A DNA stretch of 64,000 nt from contig NZ_FNDJ01000006.1 in assembly GCF_900099965.1 (NCBI RefSeq), positions 267,320 through 331,319 of the forward strand, given 5' to 3'. Under the pieces are notes generated by a model that saw only the letters and a program-made list of their open reading frames with translations, was not told where the DNA came from and searched no databases. Origin of the DNA: Nonomuraea jiangxiensis (lineage in GTDB: Bacteria > Actinomycetota > Actinomycetes > Streptosporangiales > Streptosporangiaceae). The position numbers and the translations under genes were made by a program. Of this stretch, positions 45,472 to 53,669 are shown piece after piece (positions within the stretch are counted from its first letter, which is position 1; every line of letters starts with the position of its first letter).

Positions 45472-47214
45472 ATGGCCAAGCAGAGCGTTGCCGAACAGTT
45501 CATCGACATTCTCGTACGGGCCGGCGTCAAGCGACTGTACGGCGTGGTCGGCGACAGCCTCAATCCCGTCACCGACGCCGTACGCCGCAACAGCGGCATC
45601 GAGTGGGTGCAGGTGCGGCACGAGGAGGCCGGGGCGTTCGCGGCCGGGGCGGAAGCGCAGATCACCGGACAGATGTGCGCCTGCGCCGGCAGCTGCGGCC
45701 CCGGCCACGTGCATCTGATCAACGGATTGTTCGACGCCCATCGGAGCATGGCGCCGGTGCTCGCGCTGGCCGCGCACATCCCCAGCGCCGAGGTCGGCAC
45801 CTCCTACTTCCAGGAGACCCATCCGGACCGGTTGTTCGCCGAGTGCAGCCATTACTCGGAGCTCATCTCCCATCCGGAGCAGATGCCCCGAATCCTGCAG
45901 ACCGCCGTCCAGCATGCCGTCGGCCGCTCAGGCGTCGCCGTGGTGAGCATGTCGGGAGACATCGCCGGGCAGGACGCGCCCCAGCCGGCGGCCGAACTGG
46001 CGATGCTCAACCGCGCCCCCACCATACGCCCCGGACCGGACGAGATCGCCGACCTGGCCCGCATGGTCGACGCGGCCGATGCGGTCACGCTGTTCTGCGG
46101 CAGCGGGATCGCCGGCGCCCACGACGAGGTCATGGCCTTCGCCCAGCGGGTCAAGGCACCGGTCGGGCACGCGCTGCGCGGGAAGGAATGGATCCAGTAC
46201 GACAACCCGTTCGATGTCGGCATGTCCGGGCTGCTCGGCTACGGCGCCGCCTACGACGCGATGCACGAGGCCGACCTGCTCATCCTGCTCGGAACAGACT
46301 TCCCCTACACCGCGTTCCTGCCCGACCACGTACGTATCGTCCAGGTCGACGTCCGCCCCGAACATCTGGGCCGCCGCTCCAAACTCGATCTCGCCGTCTG
46401 GGGTGATGCCCGCGAGACCCTCCGCGCGTTGACGCCGCAGGTCAGGGAGAAGACCGACCGCCGCTTCCTGAACCGGATGCTCACCAAGCATGCCGACGCA
46501 CTGGAGGGTGTCGTCGCGGCCTACACCCGCGGCGTCGAACGCCACCGGCCTATCCACCCCGAGTACGTCGCCTCGATCCTGGACGAGGAGGCCGCCGACG
46601 ACGCGATCTTCACCGTGGACACCGGCATGTGCACCGTATGGGCGGCCCGCTACCTGTCCCCGAACGGCCGGCGCCGCCTGATCGGCTCGTTCAGCCACGG
46701 TTCCATGGCCAACGCCCTGCCCCAGGCCATCGGCGCACAGCTGGCCGACCGCTCCCGGCAGGTGGTCTCCCTGTCAGGCGACGGCGGGTTCTCGATGCTG
46801 ATGGGCGACTTCCTCACGCTGGTCCACTACGACCTGCCGGTCAAGGTCGTGCTCTTCGACAACTCCTCGCTCGCCATGGTCGATCTGGAGATGATGGTCG
46901 GCGGCTTCCCGCCGTACGGCACGTCCTATCCCCGGACCGACTACGCGGCCATCGCCCGCGCGGCCGGAGCTCACGGTGTCCGGGTCGAAGATCCTCAGCA
47001 GGTACGAGACTCGATACGCCAGACGCTGGCTCATGACGGCCCGGCCCTCCTGGACGTGGTCACCGATCCCAACGCGCTGGCCATCCCCCCGCGCATCACC
47101 GGCCGCCAACTGGCCGGCTTCGCCACGACCACCAGCAAGCTCGTGCTCACCGGCGGGGTGGGACACATGATCCAAATCGCCCGATCGAACCTGCGCAACA
47201 TCCCGATCCCGTGA
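45472..47214 (+). CDS. poxB: Pyruvate oxidase / pyruvate dehydrogenase (quinone)-like ThDP enzyme
   Basis: The 580-residue protein has the three-domain layout of ThDP enzymes: 'LYGVVGDSLNPVTDAVRR' with the activating Glu in RHEEAGAF, a central FAD-type domain ('LLILLGTDFPYTAFLP') and a ThDP-Mg site GDGGFSMLMGDFLT with a later Asn (VLFDNSSLAMV). Family members turn pyruvate into acetate and CO2 and pass electrons to quinone or oxygen. A CitE-type lyase upstream would supply pyruvate. GAGGAAGG precedes the ATG. Its stop is 15 bases before att-like copy 2, whose hairpin may end the transcript. Confidence 0.87.
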   Translation: MAKQSVAEQFIDILVRAGVKRLYGVVGDSLNPVTDAVRRNSGIEWVQVRHEEAGAFAAGAEAQITGQMCACAGSCGPGHVHLINGLFDAHRSMAPVLALAAHIPSAEVGTSYFQETHPDRLFAECSHYSELISHPEQMPRILQTAVQHAVGRSGVAVVSMSGDIAGQDAPQPAAELAMLNRAPTIRPGPDEIADLARMVDAADAVTLFCGSGIAGAHDEVMAFAQRVKAPVGHALRGKEWIQYDNPFDVGMSGLLGYGAAYDAMHEADLLILLGTDFPYTAFLPDHVRIVQVDVRPEHLGRRSKLDLAVWGDARETLRALTPQVREKTDRRFLNRMLTKHADALEGVVAAYTRGVERHRPIHPEYVASILDEEAADDAIFTVDTGMCTVWAARYLSPNGRRRLIGSFSHGSMANALPQAIGAQLADRSRQVVSLSGDGGFSMLMGDFLTLVHYDLPVKVVLFDNSSLAMVDLEMMVGGFPPYGTSYPRTDYAAIARAAGAHGVRVEDPQQVRDSIRQTLAHDGPALLDVVTDPNALAIPPRITGRQLAGFATTTSKLVLTGGVGHMIQIARSNLRNIPIP

Positions 47215-47228
47215 CCGAGCTACACAAA

Positions 47229-47300
47229 GCGAGAGGCCCGTCACCGCGTTTCCGCTGGTGACGGACCTCCTCTCGCTGGTCTGGCAGGCGCAAGGGGCGA
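47229..47300 (-). repeat. tRNA-Tyr 3'-end fragment plus terminator (att-like copy 2)
   Basis: This is the shortest copy. On the minus strand it keeps the second half of the T-arm and the acceptor end (CCTTGCGCCTGCCAGACCA) and the following hairpin (CCGTCACC/GGTGACGG and GAGAGG/CCTCTC). The variable arm is lost or changed beyond 47300. The hairpin would also terminate poxB on the plus strand. Confidence 0.72.
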
Positions 47301-47864
47301 AAAAAAGTCAACCGTGGCCGGCCATGTTCTCCGGTAGTCCGAGGGCTGAGGAACGAAGTCCCCAACCGTCGATCGCCCCCAGCCCCTGAACGGAGATTAG
47401 CCACCGGCGGTCGTGAGGGCGGTAGTCCACCGGGTTAGATCTGTCGGCCCTCCACATTTTCGATCGCTCGTAACGCCGACCACCTGATATGGTGCCGATC
47501 ATGGTCTACATGTTCATCCGTCTTCGGACTGTCTGAGACGGTGTCCCGCCGGTCGCTCAGCGATCAGCGGCAGTTGAGGCGATCCCGCTAGAAGCGTTGC
47601 GGTCTAGATTCCGCGTGCCGCCTTTCGCCCGACCCGACCCGACCCGTCGACGTCACACAGCCGCCCGTTGGTGCCTATAGCTGCGTTCCGTCCTTTGCGG
47701 TCTGCCATGGGCTGGCCAGCGCTGCCACCGCGTCCACGGTCGCCTGTGTCATCGCCGAACTTCGGCGAGCTCACTAGACGCCCACCATCTCATCGCCGGC
47801 TCAACGCGCCAGCACTCGGCATCACGCGCGTTCGCCGCACCTCAATCCGATCGGACTGATCTAC
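47301..47864. other. Intergenic stretch inside the island
   Basis: No gene, repeat or strong hairpin is seen in about 560 bases. Frames are short and composition-driven. The stretch probably contains the promoter of the following hydrolase gene. Confidence 0.45.
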
Positions 47865-48761
47865 GTGCCATCTATCTCAACCAACCCCTCGAACCCTCGA
47901 CCCGCGGCCGATGCCACTCCCACATTCGTGCTGGTCCACGGCTCCGGCTCCAGTTCGTTCATGTGGGCCCCCATCCAGCGCGAACTCGCGCTGCTCGGCC
48001 ACCGCAGCTTCGCCGTCGATCTGCCGGGGCATGGCCTCGACGCGCAATACCCGGTCGCCTACCAGGCCCCGCAAGACCTTGATGCATGGGCGATCGAGCC
48101 GTCGACGTTGGCCGGGATCACCCTGCAGGACAACGTCGACATGGTCGTTGACGTCGTCCGCCGCGTGGCCGAGTACGGGCCGGTGGTGCTGGTGGGCGCC
48201 AGCCTCGGAGGGGCGACCATCACCGGGGTGGCAAACACGATTCCCAAGCTGGTGAATCGGCTCGTGTACATCTCCGCGTGGTCGTGCGTGCAACGGTCGA
48301 ACCCCATCGAATACATGCAGGAGCCCGAGTACGGAGCCAGCCTGATGCCCCACCTAGCCGCGTTCAATGTCGGAGACCCGGCTCAACTTGGTGTCGGCCG
48401 GGCCAACTACCGCACCGCCGACCCGACGCTGCTCGCCGACCTCAAGGCGGCGACCATGGCCGACGTCACCGATGAACAGTTCCGGGCCTTCCTCAACATC
48501 CTGCAGCCGGACGAGTCAATCGCGGTCATGATGGCCGACGCCCGTGTCCACGCCGACACCTGGGGCACGATCGCCCGCACCTACATTCGCCTCACCGGCG
48601 ACCGATCCATTCCGGTGGCCATGCAGGACAGGCTGATCGCCGAAGCAGACGCACTGACTCCCGACAATCCCTACGATGTTCACACCCTGGACACAACACA
48701 TGCAGGGTTCGTGTTCAGAGCAGCGGAGGTGGCAGCCATCCTCGACAAGTCAGCTCTCTAG
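47865..48761 (+). CDS. Alpha/beta hydrolase (island cargo)
   Basis: The 298-residue protein has the oxyanion motif FVLVHGSGSSSFMW, the nucleophile elbow GASLGG (Ser113) and a late histidine in 'HTLDTTHAGFVFRAAE'. The elbow uses Ala in place of the more common His. It resembles EstC-like esterases acting on small esters, but the substrate is unknown. The GTG at 47865 has no clear ribosome-binding site. A strong hairpin lies 16 bases past the stop. It stands alone between att-like copies 2 and 3. Confidence 0.87.
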   Translation: MPSISTNPSNPRPAADATPTFVLVHGSGSSSFMWAPIQRELALLGHRSFAVDLPGHGLDAQYPVAYQAPQDLDAWAIEPSTLAGITLQDNVDMVVDVVRRVAEYGPVVLVGASLGGATITGVANTIPKLVNRLVYISAWSCVQRSNPIEYMQEPEYGASLMPHLAAFNVGDPAQLGVGRANYRTADPTLLADLKAATMADVTDEQFRAFLNILQPDESIAVMMADARVHADTWGTIARTYIRLTGDRSIPVAMQDRLIAEADALTPDNPYDVHTLDTTHAGFVFRAAEVAAILDKSAL

Positions 48762-48777
48762 CGACAACTCAGATCTG

Positions 48778-48812
48778 CCTCGTGTCCAAGCCATCAGAGC
48801 TTGGACACGAGG
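48778..48812. terminator. Strong terminator hairpin
   Basis: CCTCGTGTCCAAG (48778-48790) pairs perfectly over 13 bp with CTTGGACACGAGG (48800-48812) around a nine-base loop. It sits just after the hydrolase stop. The lack of a T-run is normal for actinomycetes. Confidence 0.82.
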
Positions 48813-49076
48813 GTTCGCGCGCAGAAAGCTCGCTGCCCATACCAATTCGCCAAGGCCCCCGCGGCTGAACACTCTCGACCATTCCGCGGCCTCGTCCTCG
48901 CGTCCATCCCGGAGTCGAGCACCCCCGCCGGAGGCGGCTTTACAGCGGGCCACAGATCTGGGCTTCGATTGTGCCGCTGAGCTGGCACCACAGCCCTGGC
49001 CGTGGTTTCTCTCTACGGCACCATCCCGTGTATATCCCGGATCTTGATCGTGCTTCCGCGTACTGGTGACCTGTAC

Positions 49077-49833
49077 TCAGAGATAGTCCCGCCAGAACGG
49101 GACCGTGGCGTGCGGCTGCCATTCCTCGTCGCGTTCGGGGCGTGGTTCCTGGAACTCCTGGTTGATGTAGTCGGCCAGGTCCGTGCCGTAGTAGATAGTG
49201 TCCCAACCCCGCATGGACAGGACGGGATGTCCGTAAGTTCCGCGGCCGGCCGGTAGGAACCGGTGCGCATAGAGTGGGGCCATGCTGGGTGCGTCCGCCA
49301 GCCGGAGCCGGGCTGTTTCGACGGCTTCCAACAGATCGCTCGGCCGCTCGCCCCAACTCGATCGCCAGTGGCCGTGCTCGACATCCCACAGGAGACAATC
49401 GACCGGCCTAGCAGCTCTGCCAGTTCGCAGAGCCTCCACAAGATGGCCGGTGAAGATCGAAGGCTCGGGTCCCTTGCCGGTGTGGCCGGCGAAGGAGTCC
49501 TCGCCCGCACCGGACGAGGCCATGATGTAAGCACCGCGGCTGGTCAATGGGGCGCTGAGAGATTTTCCTTTCGCCGCGTATTCGTCACGCGTCCGCCAGC
49601 CGACTGCGAAGCCACCGCTTTGGCAGCAATTCAGGACGAATGTAGAGCAGCGCCAAGTCGTCTTCGCTGAGCGACTCCAGGTACTGCGCGATGCGGGCGC
49701 GCATCTCATCAGCCGTGCGCTCTGTGTCGGCATCCACGCTGGGGAACGCACCGATCGCGTGATGCTCCAGCACCTGACGCATCTGCTCGACGTCCACGCC
49801 GCAAGAGGGGAGGGGCCGCGAAGCGACCGTCAC
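49077..49833 (-). pseudogene. Broken caspase-like peptidase fused to another gene relic
   Basis: The first frame (49833-49585) starts a caspase-type p20 fold: VEQMRQVLEHHAIGAFPSVD, then 'IAQYLESLSEDDLALLYI'. The catalytic His segment that should follow is absent, and the reading jumps to another frame with 'TFVLNCCQSGGFAVG' (the catalytic Cys region, usually DCCxSG) and 'SIFTGHLVEALRTG'. After about 49400 an unrelated C-terminal part begins: LLWDVEHGHWRSSWGERPSD ... YGTDLADYINQEF, typical of a different actinomycete family. So there is a deletion plus frameshift, then a fusion. No active peptidase is expected. Confidence 0.68.
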
Positions 49834-49941
49834 GGTAAACTTCTGTTCCCAAGAGCAGGGCGGTACGTCGCGGAGGGCTGCTCAACTGCGTTGCTCCTCA
49901 TGTCCAGTTCCGTCTTGCGGGAACCTCTGCATAAGGCGCTC

Positions 49942-50259
49942 CTAGGCTTCGTCCGGACGGACAGTTATCTCGATGCTCCGCTCGCCCTCGGTTAGACGAA
50001 CCTTCCGGTTGCGCTCAATGGCGGACCACTCTTTGATGGCGGTTAACAGGAGTTGCAGCGCAGGACGGGCGGCGCCCAACAGGGTGACCGCGAGGATCAC
50101 GTGAGTTGCTGCGCCGCTTTTACGGGCATCGGTGGATATCTCCTCACTATCAGGATAATCCACCGAGATGCCATCAACATCCAGCAGAGCGTGATGAAGA
50201 GATCTAGTCAGGCGCTCCTGCCGAAGCCGATCGCCGCCCGCCAGGACTTCGATGTCCAT
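49942..50259 (-). CDS. EACC1-like effector-associated component
   Basis: The 105-residue protein reads MDIEVLAGGDRLRQERLTRS, then a hydrophobic helix 'THVILAVTLLGAARPALQLLL' and a basic/acidic end 'KVRLTEGERSIEITVR'. This matches the effector-associated constant component 1 (EACC1) family as I remember it. Those small proteins are encoded next to caspase or trypsin-like effectors in actinomycete conflict systems. Here the caspase-like gene lies 109 bases downstream on the same strand but is broken. GGAGAGGG precedes the ATG. The family call is by motif memory. Confidence 0.65.
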   Translation of the reverse strand: MDIEVLAGGDRLRQERLTRSLHHALLDVDGISVDYPDSEEISTDARKSGAATHVILAVTLLGAARPALQLLLTAIKEWSAIERNRKVRLTEGERSIEITVRPDEA

Positions 50260-50367
50260 CCGCGCCGCCCTCTCCAGGCTGTCTAGATATCGATCATTCG
50301 ACCCGTCTCAACAATGCGCCCATATCGAACATTTGCTCGATACCAAATAGCGGATGTGACGCTCGAA

Positions 50368-50802
50368 CTAATGAACCGACGACTGGAGCACCACCAGGTT
50401 TGTCCATTCATCTGGTGAGAGCTGATACGCATTGCTAAGGCCGGTGATGTCCTCCGGCGTGGGAACCAGCAAGCCTGTCTCTATGTCGGAAACCTCTTTG
50501 GCGGACACGCCAGCACGTCTACCCGCGTCTTCGAGCGAGAGTCCGGAATGATGCCGCGCAACTCGCAGGGCTTCCATCAACTGCGCATGCGCAGGACTCA
50601 CGGGACTGCGGGTCACGGTTGCCTGCGGCTGCTGCGCATCACTACTAACTGAGTTCGAAATTGCCCCCCACAGGAACAGTCCGATGGCGAGAAGGACCAA
50701 GCCCCCGGCCCCTCCCGCGACTGCCGTGCCACGGTAATGTGCTCGTACCCAACTTAGCGTGCCATTAGCGTTGCGACGCCAGTGTCCCCTGACGTGGGTC
50801 AT
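50368..50802 (-). CDS. Membrane-anchored XRE-type HTH protein
   Basis: The 144-residue protein has a basic N-terminus (THVRGHWRRNANGTLSWVRA) and one membrane segment (about 29-50, AVAGGAGGLVLLAIGLFLWG). A Ser/Thr/Pro-rich linker leads to a C-terminal helix-turn-helix (about 75-140, ALRVARHHSGLSLEDAGRRA, then SAKEVSDIETG). A cytoplasmic DNA-binding domain C-terminal to a membrane anchor is unusual for XRE proteins, which normally carry it first. It lies upstream of the EACC1-like gene on the same strand. Confidence 0.7.
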   Translation of the reverse strand: MTHVRGHWRRNANGTLSWVRAHYRGTAVAGGAGGLVLLAIGLFLWGAISNSVSSDAQQPQATVTRSPVSPAHAQLMEALRVARHHSGLSLEDAGRRAGVSAKEVSDIETGLLVPTPEDITGLSNAYQLSPDEWTNLVVLQSSVH

Positions 50803-51392
50803 GGCTGGACCCTACGAAGCTGACAGATGGGAGTCCATAAGCAAAAGGCAAGAGTCATCTTCCGTCTTCAATACAGGCCTCATAAAGGCTAGCCGAATTG
50901 CGCATTCGACCAGAGCCAGGAGAGCGTGGAGTGACGGAGGGGATTTCTGATATCAATCGAGTTGAAGAGTCACTCAGGATTTTTGTTACAGGAGTAGCCC
51001 ACGCGAGCGACGCAGAGCACAACCACGCTCACGGCGACGACCAGCTGTCGTCGCCGTCGAATCCCAGGGTCGCGATGCTGACCACATCAACATCCAGAGC
51101 ACCTCCAAAGAGCACATGCGATTGGGGCCGAATCCGCGACAATCGGTCGCCCAATGTTCCGCATCAGCGACGCGGACAGGTGACTGGCCGCAGGACCTCT
51201 GACCGCCCCTGGTCGAAGCCGAAGCCATCAGGCCGAGATCACCGCAGGCTCGCTGACGGAATGACATCGCTGCCCCCAGGCTCTCATCAGTGCGGCGGCA
51301 CTACGATCACGATGCCGGTTGGAAACTTGGCCGCGTATTGGCCGTGAGAGGCCGTAGGAGGCCGGTGATCGCCGTACACGGCCGGACACAAC
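50803..51392. other. Intergenic stretch before att-like copy 3
   Basis: About 590 bases hold no convincing gene. A 149-codon plus-strand frame has no start context and no recognisable protein character. The region is lower in GC near 50830-50990 than its surroundings, which fits foreign or decaying DNA. Confidence 0.45.
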
Positions 51393-51494
51393 GCGAGAGG
51401 CCCGTCACCGCGTTTCCGCTGGTGACGGCCCGCTTCCTGCTGGTGTGGCAGGTGCAAGGTTCGAGCTTGCGTAGGCTGAGCCGACGGTTTACAG
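51393..51494 (-). repeat. tRNA-Tyr 3'-half fragment plus terminator (att-like copy 3)
   Basis: This is the best-kept copy. On the minus strand it reads the anticodon loop CTGTAAA (anticodon GTA, Tyr), then CCGTCGGCTCAGCCTACG, a T-arm GCAAG-CTCGAAC-CTTGC with intact pairing, and an acceptor end ACCTGCCACACCA. The terminator hairpin follows at the left (CCGTCACC/GGTGACGG). Homology starts at the anticodon loop and the 5' half is absent, which is typical of a site left by integrase crossover in the anticodon loop. Confidence 0.8.
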
Positions 51495-51636
51495 CGCGTG
51501 ACCGTTAGGGCGAAACCGTGCTTCCTAACTGCGGATAGGCGCACGATACTCTTCGACCGACCTTGATCATTACACGTATATTGCACGGCCTCCCGAGAAC
51601 CGCCTCTCCACCCGCGCACATCGTGAGGAAGGCGAA

Positions 51637-52134
51637 CTAATCCTGAGAAGGAGTCGCCCAGATGCAGCCAGCAGCTTGAAGTGACCAGTGTCCTGGCACG
51701 AGGAGAGTGCGCTGTCCTCGGAGCTCGCTCCCAACACTGGCAGCCGGCTCCATCTGAGCGCCCGTGATCAGGAGCCTGAAGCCATCTCGACGCCGAAGTT
51801 CAAGTGTCTCTCCGGGATGCCAGTCCCCCGAACGCCAGTGACCGATGATCCTCACACTGGAGCCCGGCCCTGCCTCCATAGTCATCGTCCGGAAGTGGAA
51901 CGGGCCCCCTTCCCCGCGCGAGGCGACACGGTACCGTTCCCCGCACTCACCACACACTCGCTCAGCCGGAAATGGACCGGCATGAACCGCTGGGTCAGCT
52001 TCGTGCTGGGTCACGCCCATACTGTAGGTCGCTCCGGACAGCCCGTATGCCAGATACCCGGCAGGAGGCGGCCCACAACGAACGTACCCTCGACAACCGT
52101 GATGGCCCTCGGCTGGGCTGGCAGACTTCGCCAT
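51637..52134 (-). CDS. Hypothetical protein with a Cys pair
   Basis: A 165-codon frame contains 'RVCGECGERYRVASRG' and a beta-rich end 'VRIIGHWRSGDWHPGETLEL' that looks protein-like. The listed ATG abuts the divergent GTG of the next gene, so a later start (ATG at 52020) is more plausible. No family is recognised. Confidence 0.38.
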   Translation of the reverse strand: MAKSASPAEGHHGCRGYVRCGPPPAGYLAYGLSGATYSMGVTQHEADPAVHAGPFPAERVCGECGERYRVASRGEGGPFHFRTMTMEAGPGSSVRIIGHWRSGDWHPGETLELRRRDGFRLLITGAQMEPAASVGSELRGQRTLLVPGHWSLQAAGCIWATPSQD

Positions 52135-52464
52135 GTGAGCGAGGTCCTTTTACGCGTCCCCTTCCCGTTCCCAGATGGCAAGTTCCCGCCTGGTCTCGGA
52201 GCCGTCGTACAGAGAACAGTGATCTCCGGCAACTTGCCCGCGCTCATCGTGATTCACGATGATGAGAACGACTGGCTCATTGGCGATGACGTCACCGACG
52301 CCAGCGATCCGAATGCTTCGGCAGTCTGCCATGTGGCCCACATCGTTGATCTCGATCCGAGCGTGGCCGAAACCGCGTCTGTCCCCTGTGGATACGCCGC
52401 GCGCAGAGCCTCAGCGCAAGAGCCTTGGGCTATTGAAGCGTGGCACTACGAAGATGACGAGTAG
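52135..52464 (+). CDS. Small acidic hypothetical protein (immunity-like)
   Basis: The 109-residue protein from the GTG at 52135 contains 'GNLPALIVIHDDENDWLIGD' and 'SAVCHVAHIVDLDPSVAE', a pattern seen in small actinomycete proteins that resemble DUF2185-type immunity proteins. The acidity and size fit that idea. Longer frames to 51688 read as shadow sequence. It ends shortly before palindromic repeat copy 3. Confidence 0.5.
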   Translation: MSEVLLRVPFPFPDGKFPPGLGAVVQRTVISGNLPALIVIHDDENDWLIGDDVTDASDPNASAVCHVAHIVDLDPSVAETASVPCGYAARRASAQEPWAIEAWHYEDDE

Positions 52465-52498
52465 GTCATGACCTCTGCGTCCGGCGGCACACCACCCT

Positions 52499-52652
52499 CC
52501 TGATCATCCCGTCTGCCGTCGACCCGCCCGAAGGGGAAGCGAGCCAGGGCCACGGGTCAAGGGTGGAGCGCCCCACCGGACGAACGACCCTTGACCCCGT
52601 GGCTCAGCTCTGCTCGGCTTGTCCCGAGTCGATGGCGGGCGGGATGATCAGG
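52499..52652. repeat. Palindromic repeat element, copy 3 (full form)
   Basis: The 154-nt element has an outer inverted repeat (CCTGATCATCCCGTCTGCC at the left, pairing with the right arm that ends GGGATGATCAGG; about 22 of 25 match). Inside it lies GCCACGGGTCAAGGGT (52549-52564) pairing with ACCCTTGACCCCGTGGC (52587-52603), with one bulge. It resembles a MITE or a structured RNA. It encodes no protein. Confidence 0.72.
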
Positions 52653-52770
52653 CTTCCACCTCAGCCACCTACGGCTCAGACAACCGACACGGTGATCATT
52701 CCGGAGCCGAAGTGCCCCCCGCCGGAGGCGTGGGTTGACGCTCACCAACATTAGAGTCGAGCGCTGCGGT

Positions 52771-53366
52771 TCAGGCCTCATTCCAGTTGTCGAGGATGAT
52801 GACGGGTGCCTCTTCCACATCGAGCCATTCGGCTTCGATGCCCATGCCGGTGGACGCTTCGATGAAGGCGAACGCCGCGCTGAGCTTGCCTCGGTAGTCC
52901 TCCGGGTCGAGACTGTCGAGCATGGCGCGGAAGTCGGCCATGATGCTTGGATCACCCTCTTGGAGGGTGTGCTCGGCGAAGATGAAGTCGCGCAGGCGTG
53001 CCCGAATCTTGCCGTCGGCTGCGTAGAGGATCGTGTATCCGCCGTTGAAGTGCCAGGTCGTCATCCACACGCGTGACTCCTTGCTGAGTTCGGTGAGGAT
53101 GTGATCGGGTGTGGCGAAGCCTTGGGAGAACTCGAGGAAACCCCAGGCTCCTTCACTTTCGTAGACGAAGAGCACGGGCAAGTCCTCCTCGCCGGCTCCT
53201 CTCTTGGGTATGCCATGATGCGTTCCTCGGGATCTCGGCCTCCGTTCAGCCGCCACAGGAGATCGTCCACTGTGATCTCTTCATGGAGAGGTTGCACGAC
53301 GGTCCAGCAGAGGGCGCTCTCAAACCACTGCTGTTGGTTGAAGAGATCGCGGTAGTGATCGATCAC
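52771..53366 (-). pseudogene. Frameshifted DUF6461-like gene
   Basis: The N-terminal part lies in one frame from a GTG at 53366: 'VIDHYRDLFNQQQWFESALC', 'WTVVQPLHEEITVDDLLWRL'. The rest lies in another frame from about 53190: 'DLPVLFVYESEGAWGFLEFS', 'ELSKESRVWMTTWHFNGGYT' and on to a stop at 52771. Together they form one protein of about 195 residues that fits the DUF6461 pattern (CWTVV opening, later Trp/Asn-rich strand). A single small indel near 53190-53200 explains it. A sequencing error is an alternative. Confidence 0.62.
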
Positions 53367-53669
53367 GTGATGATTGTCACGGAAACTGACAGGAGTGAAA
53401 CGCCTCTTCGACTGCTCCAGTGGGCTGCGGTGAGGATCACTGCATGGACCGGCGATCGTCCCCAACCGCGTGCGGCGGTCATGCCGTGGCGATCGTGAGA
53501 TGCATCTGTGCGGCGGCTCGGCAATCCCGGTTGGAGCGTTCGGTCCGTACGACGGGGCCGGCGTGCGGCGGCCCCAGCCTGTAGTCCCGCGCCGTTCGGG
53601 ACCAGCCCCCAGACCGCACGCCCGGACGGCGGGCGGGCGGAGGGCCGGGGGTACGGCGGCGCACCCGGC
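53367..53669. other. Intergenic stretch, nothing seen
   Basis: These 300 bases carry no gene that I can support. The segment after 53600 is very GC-rich and repetitive (GGGCGGGCGG), leading into integrase relic 3. Confidence 0.45.

Noticed and set aside
41594..47214. Reading the CitE/CoA-transferase set as a citrate lyase system
   Set aside because: No CitD, CitF or CitC genes are present, and the transferase is of the Cat1 type, so a stand-alone CitE role is more likely.
50898..51347. A 149-codon plus-strand frame before att-like copy 3
   Set aside because: The product is Ser/Arg/Pro-rich without any fold pattern and the start lacks a ribosome-binding site.
51393..51494. Intact tRNA-Tyr gene
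   Set aside because: Only the 3' half from the anticodon loop on is present; the acceptor 5' strand and D-arm are missing, so it cannot be a working tRNA.
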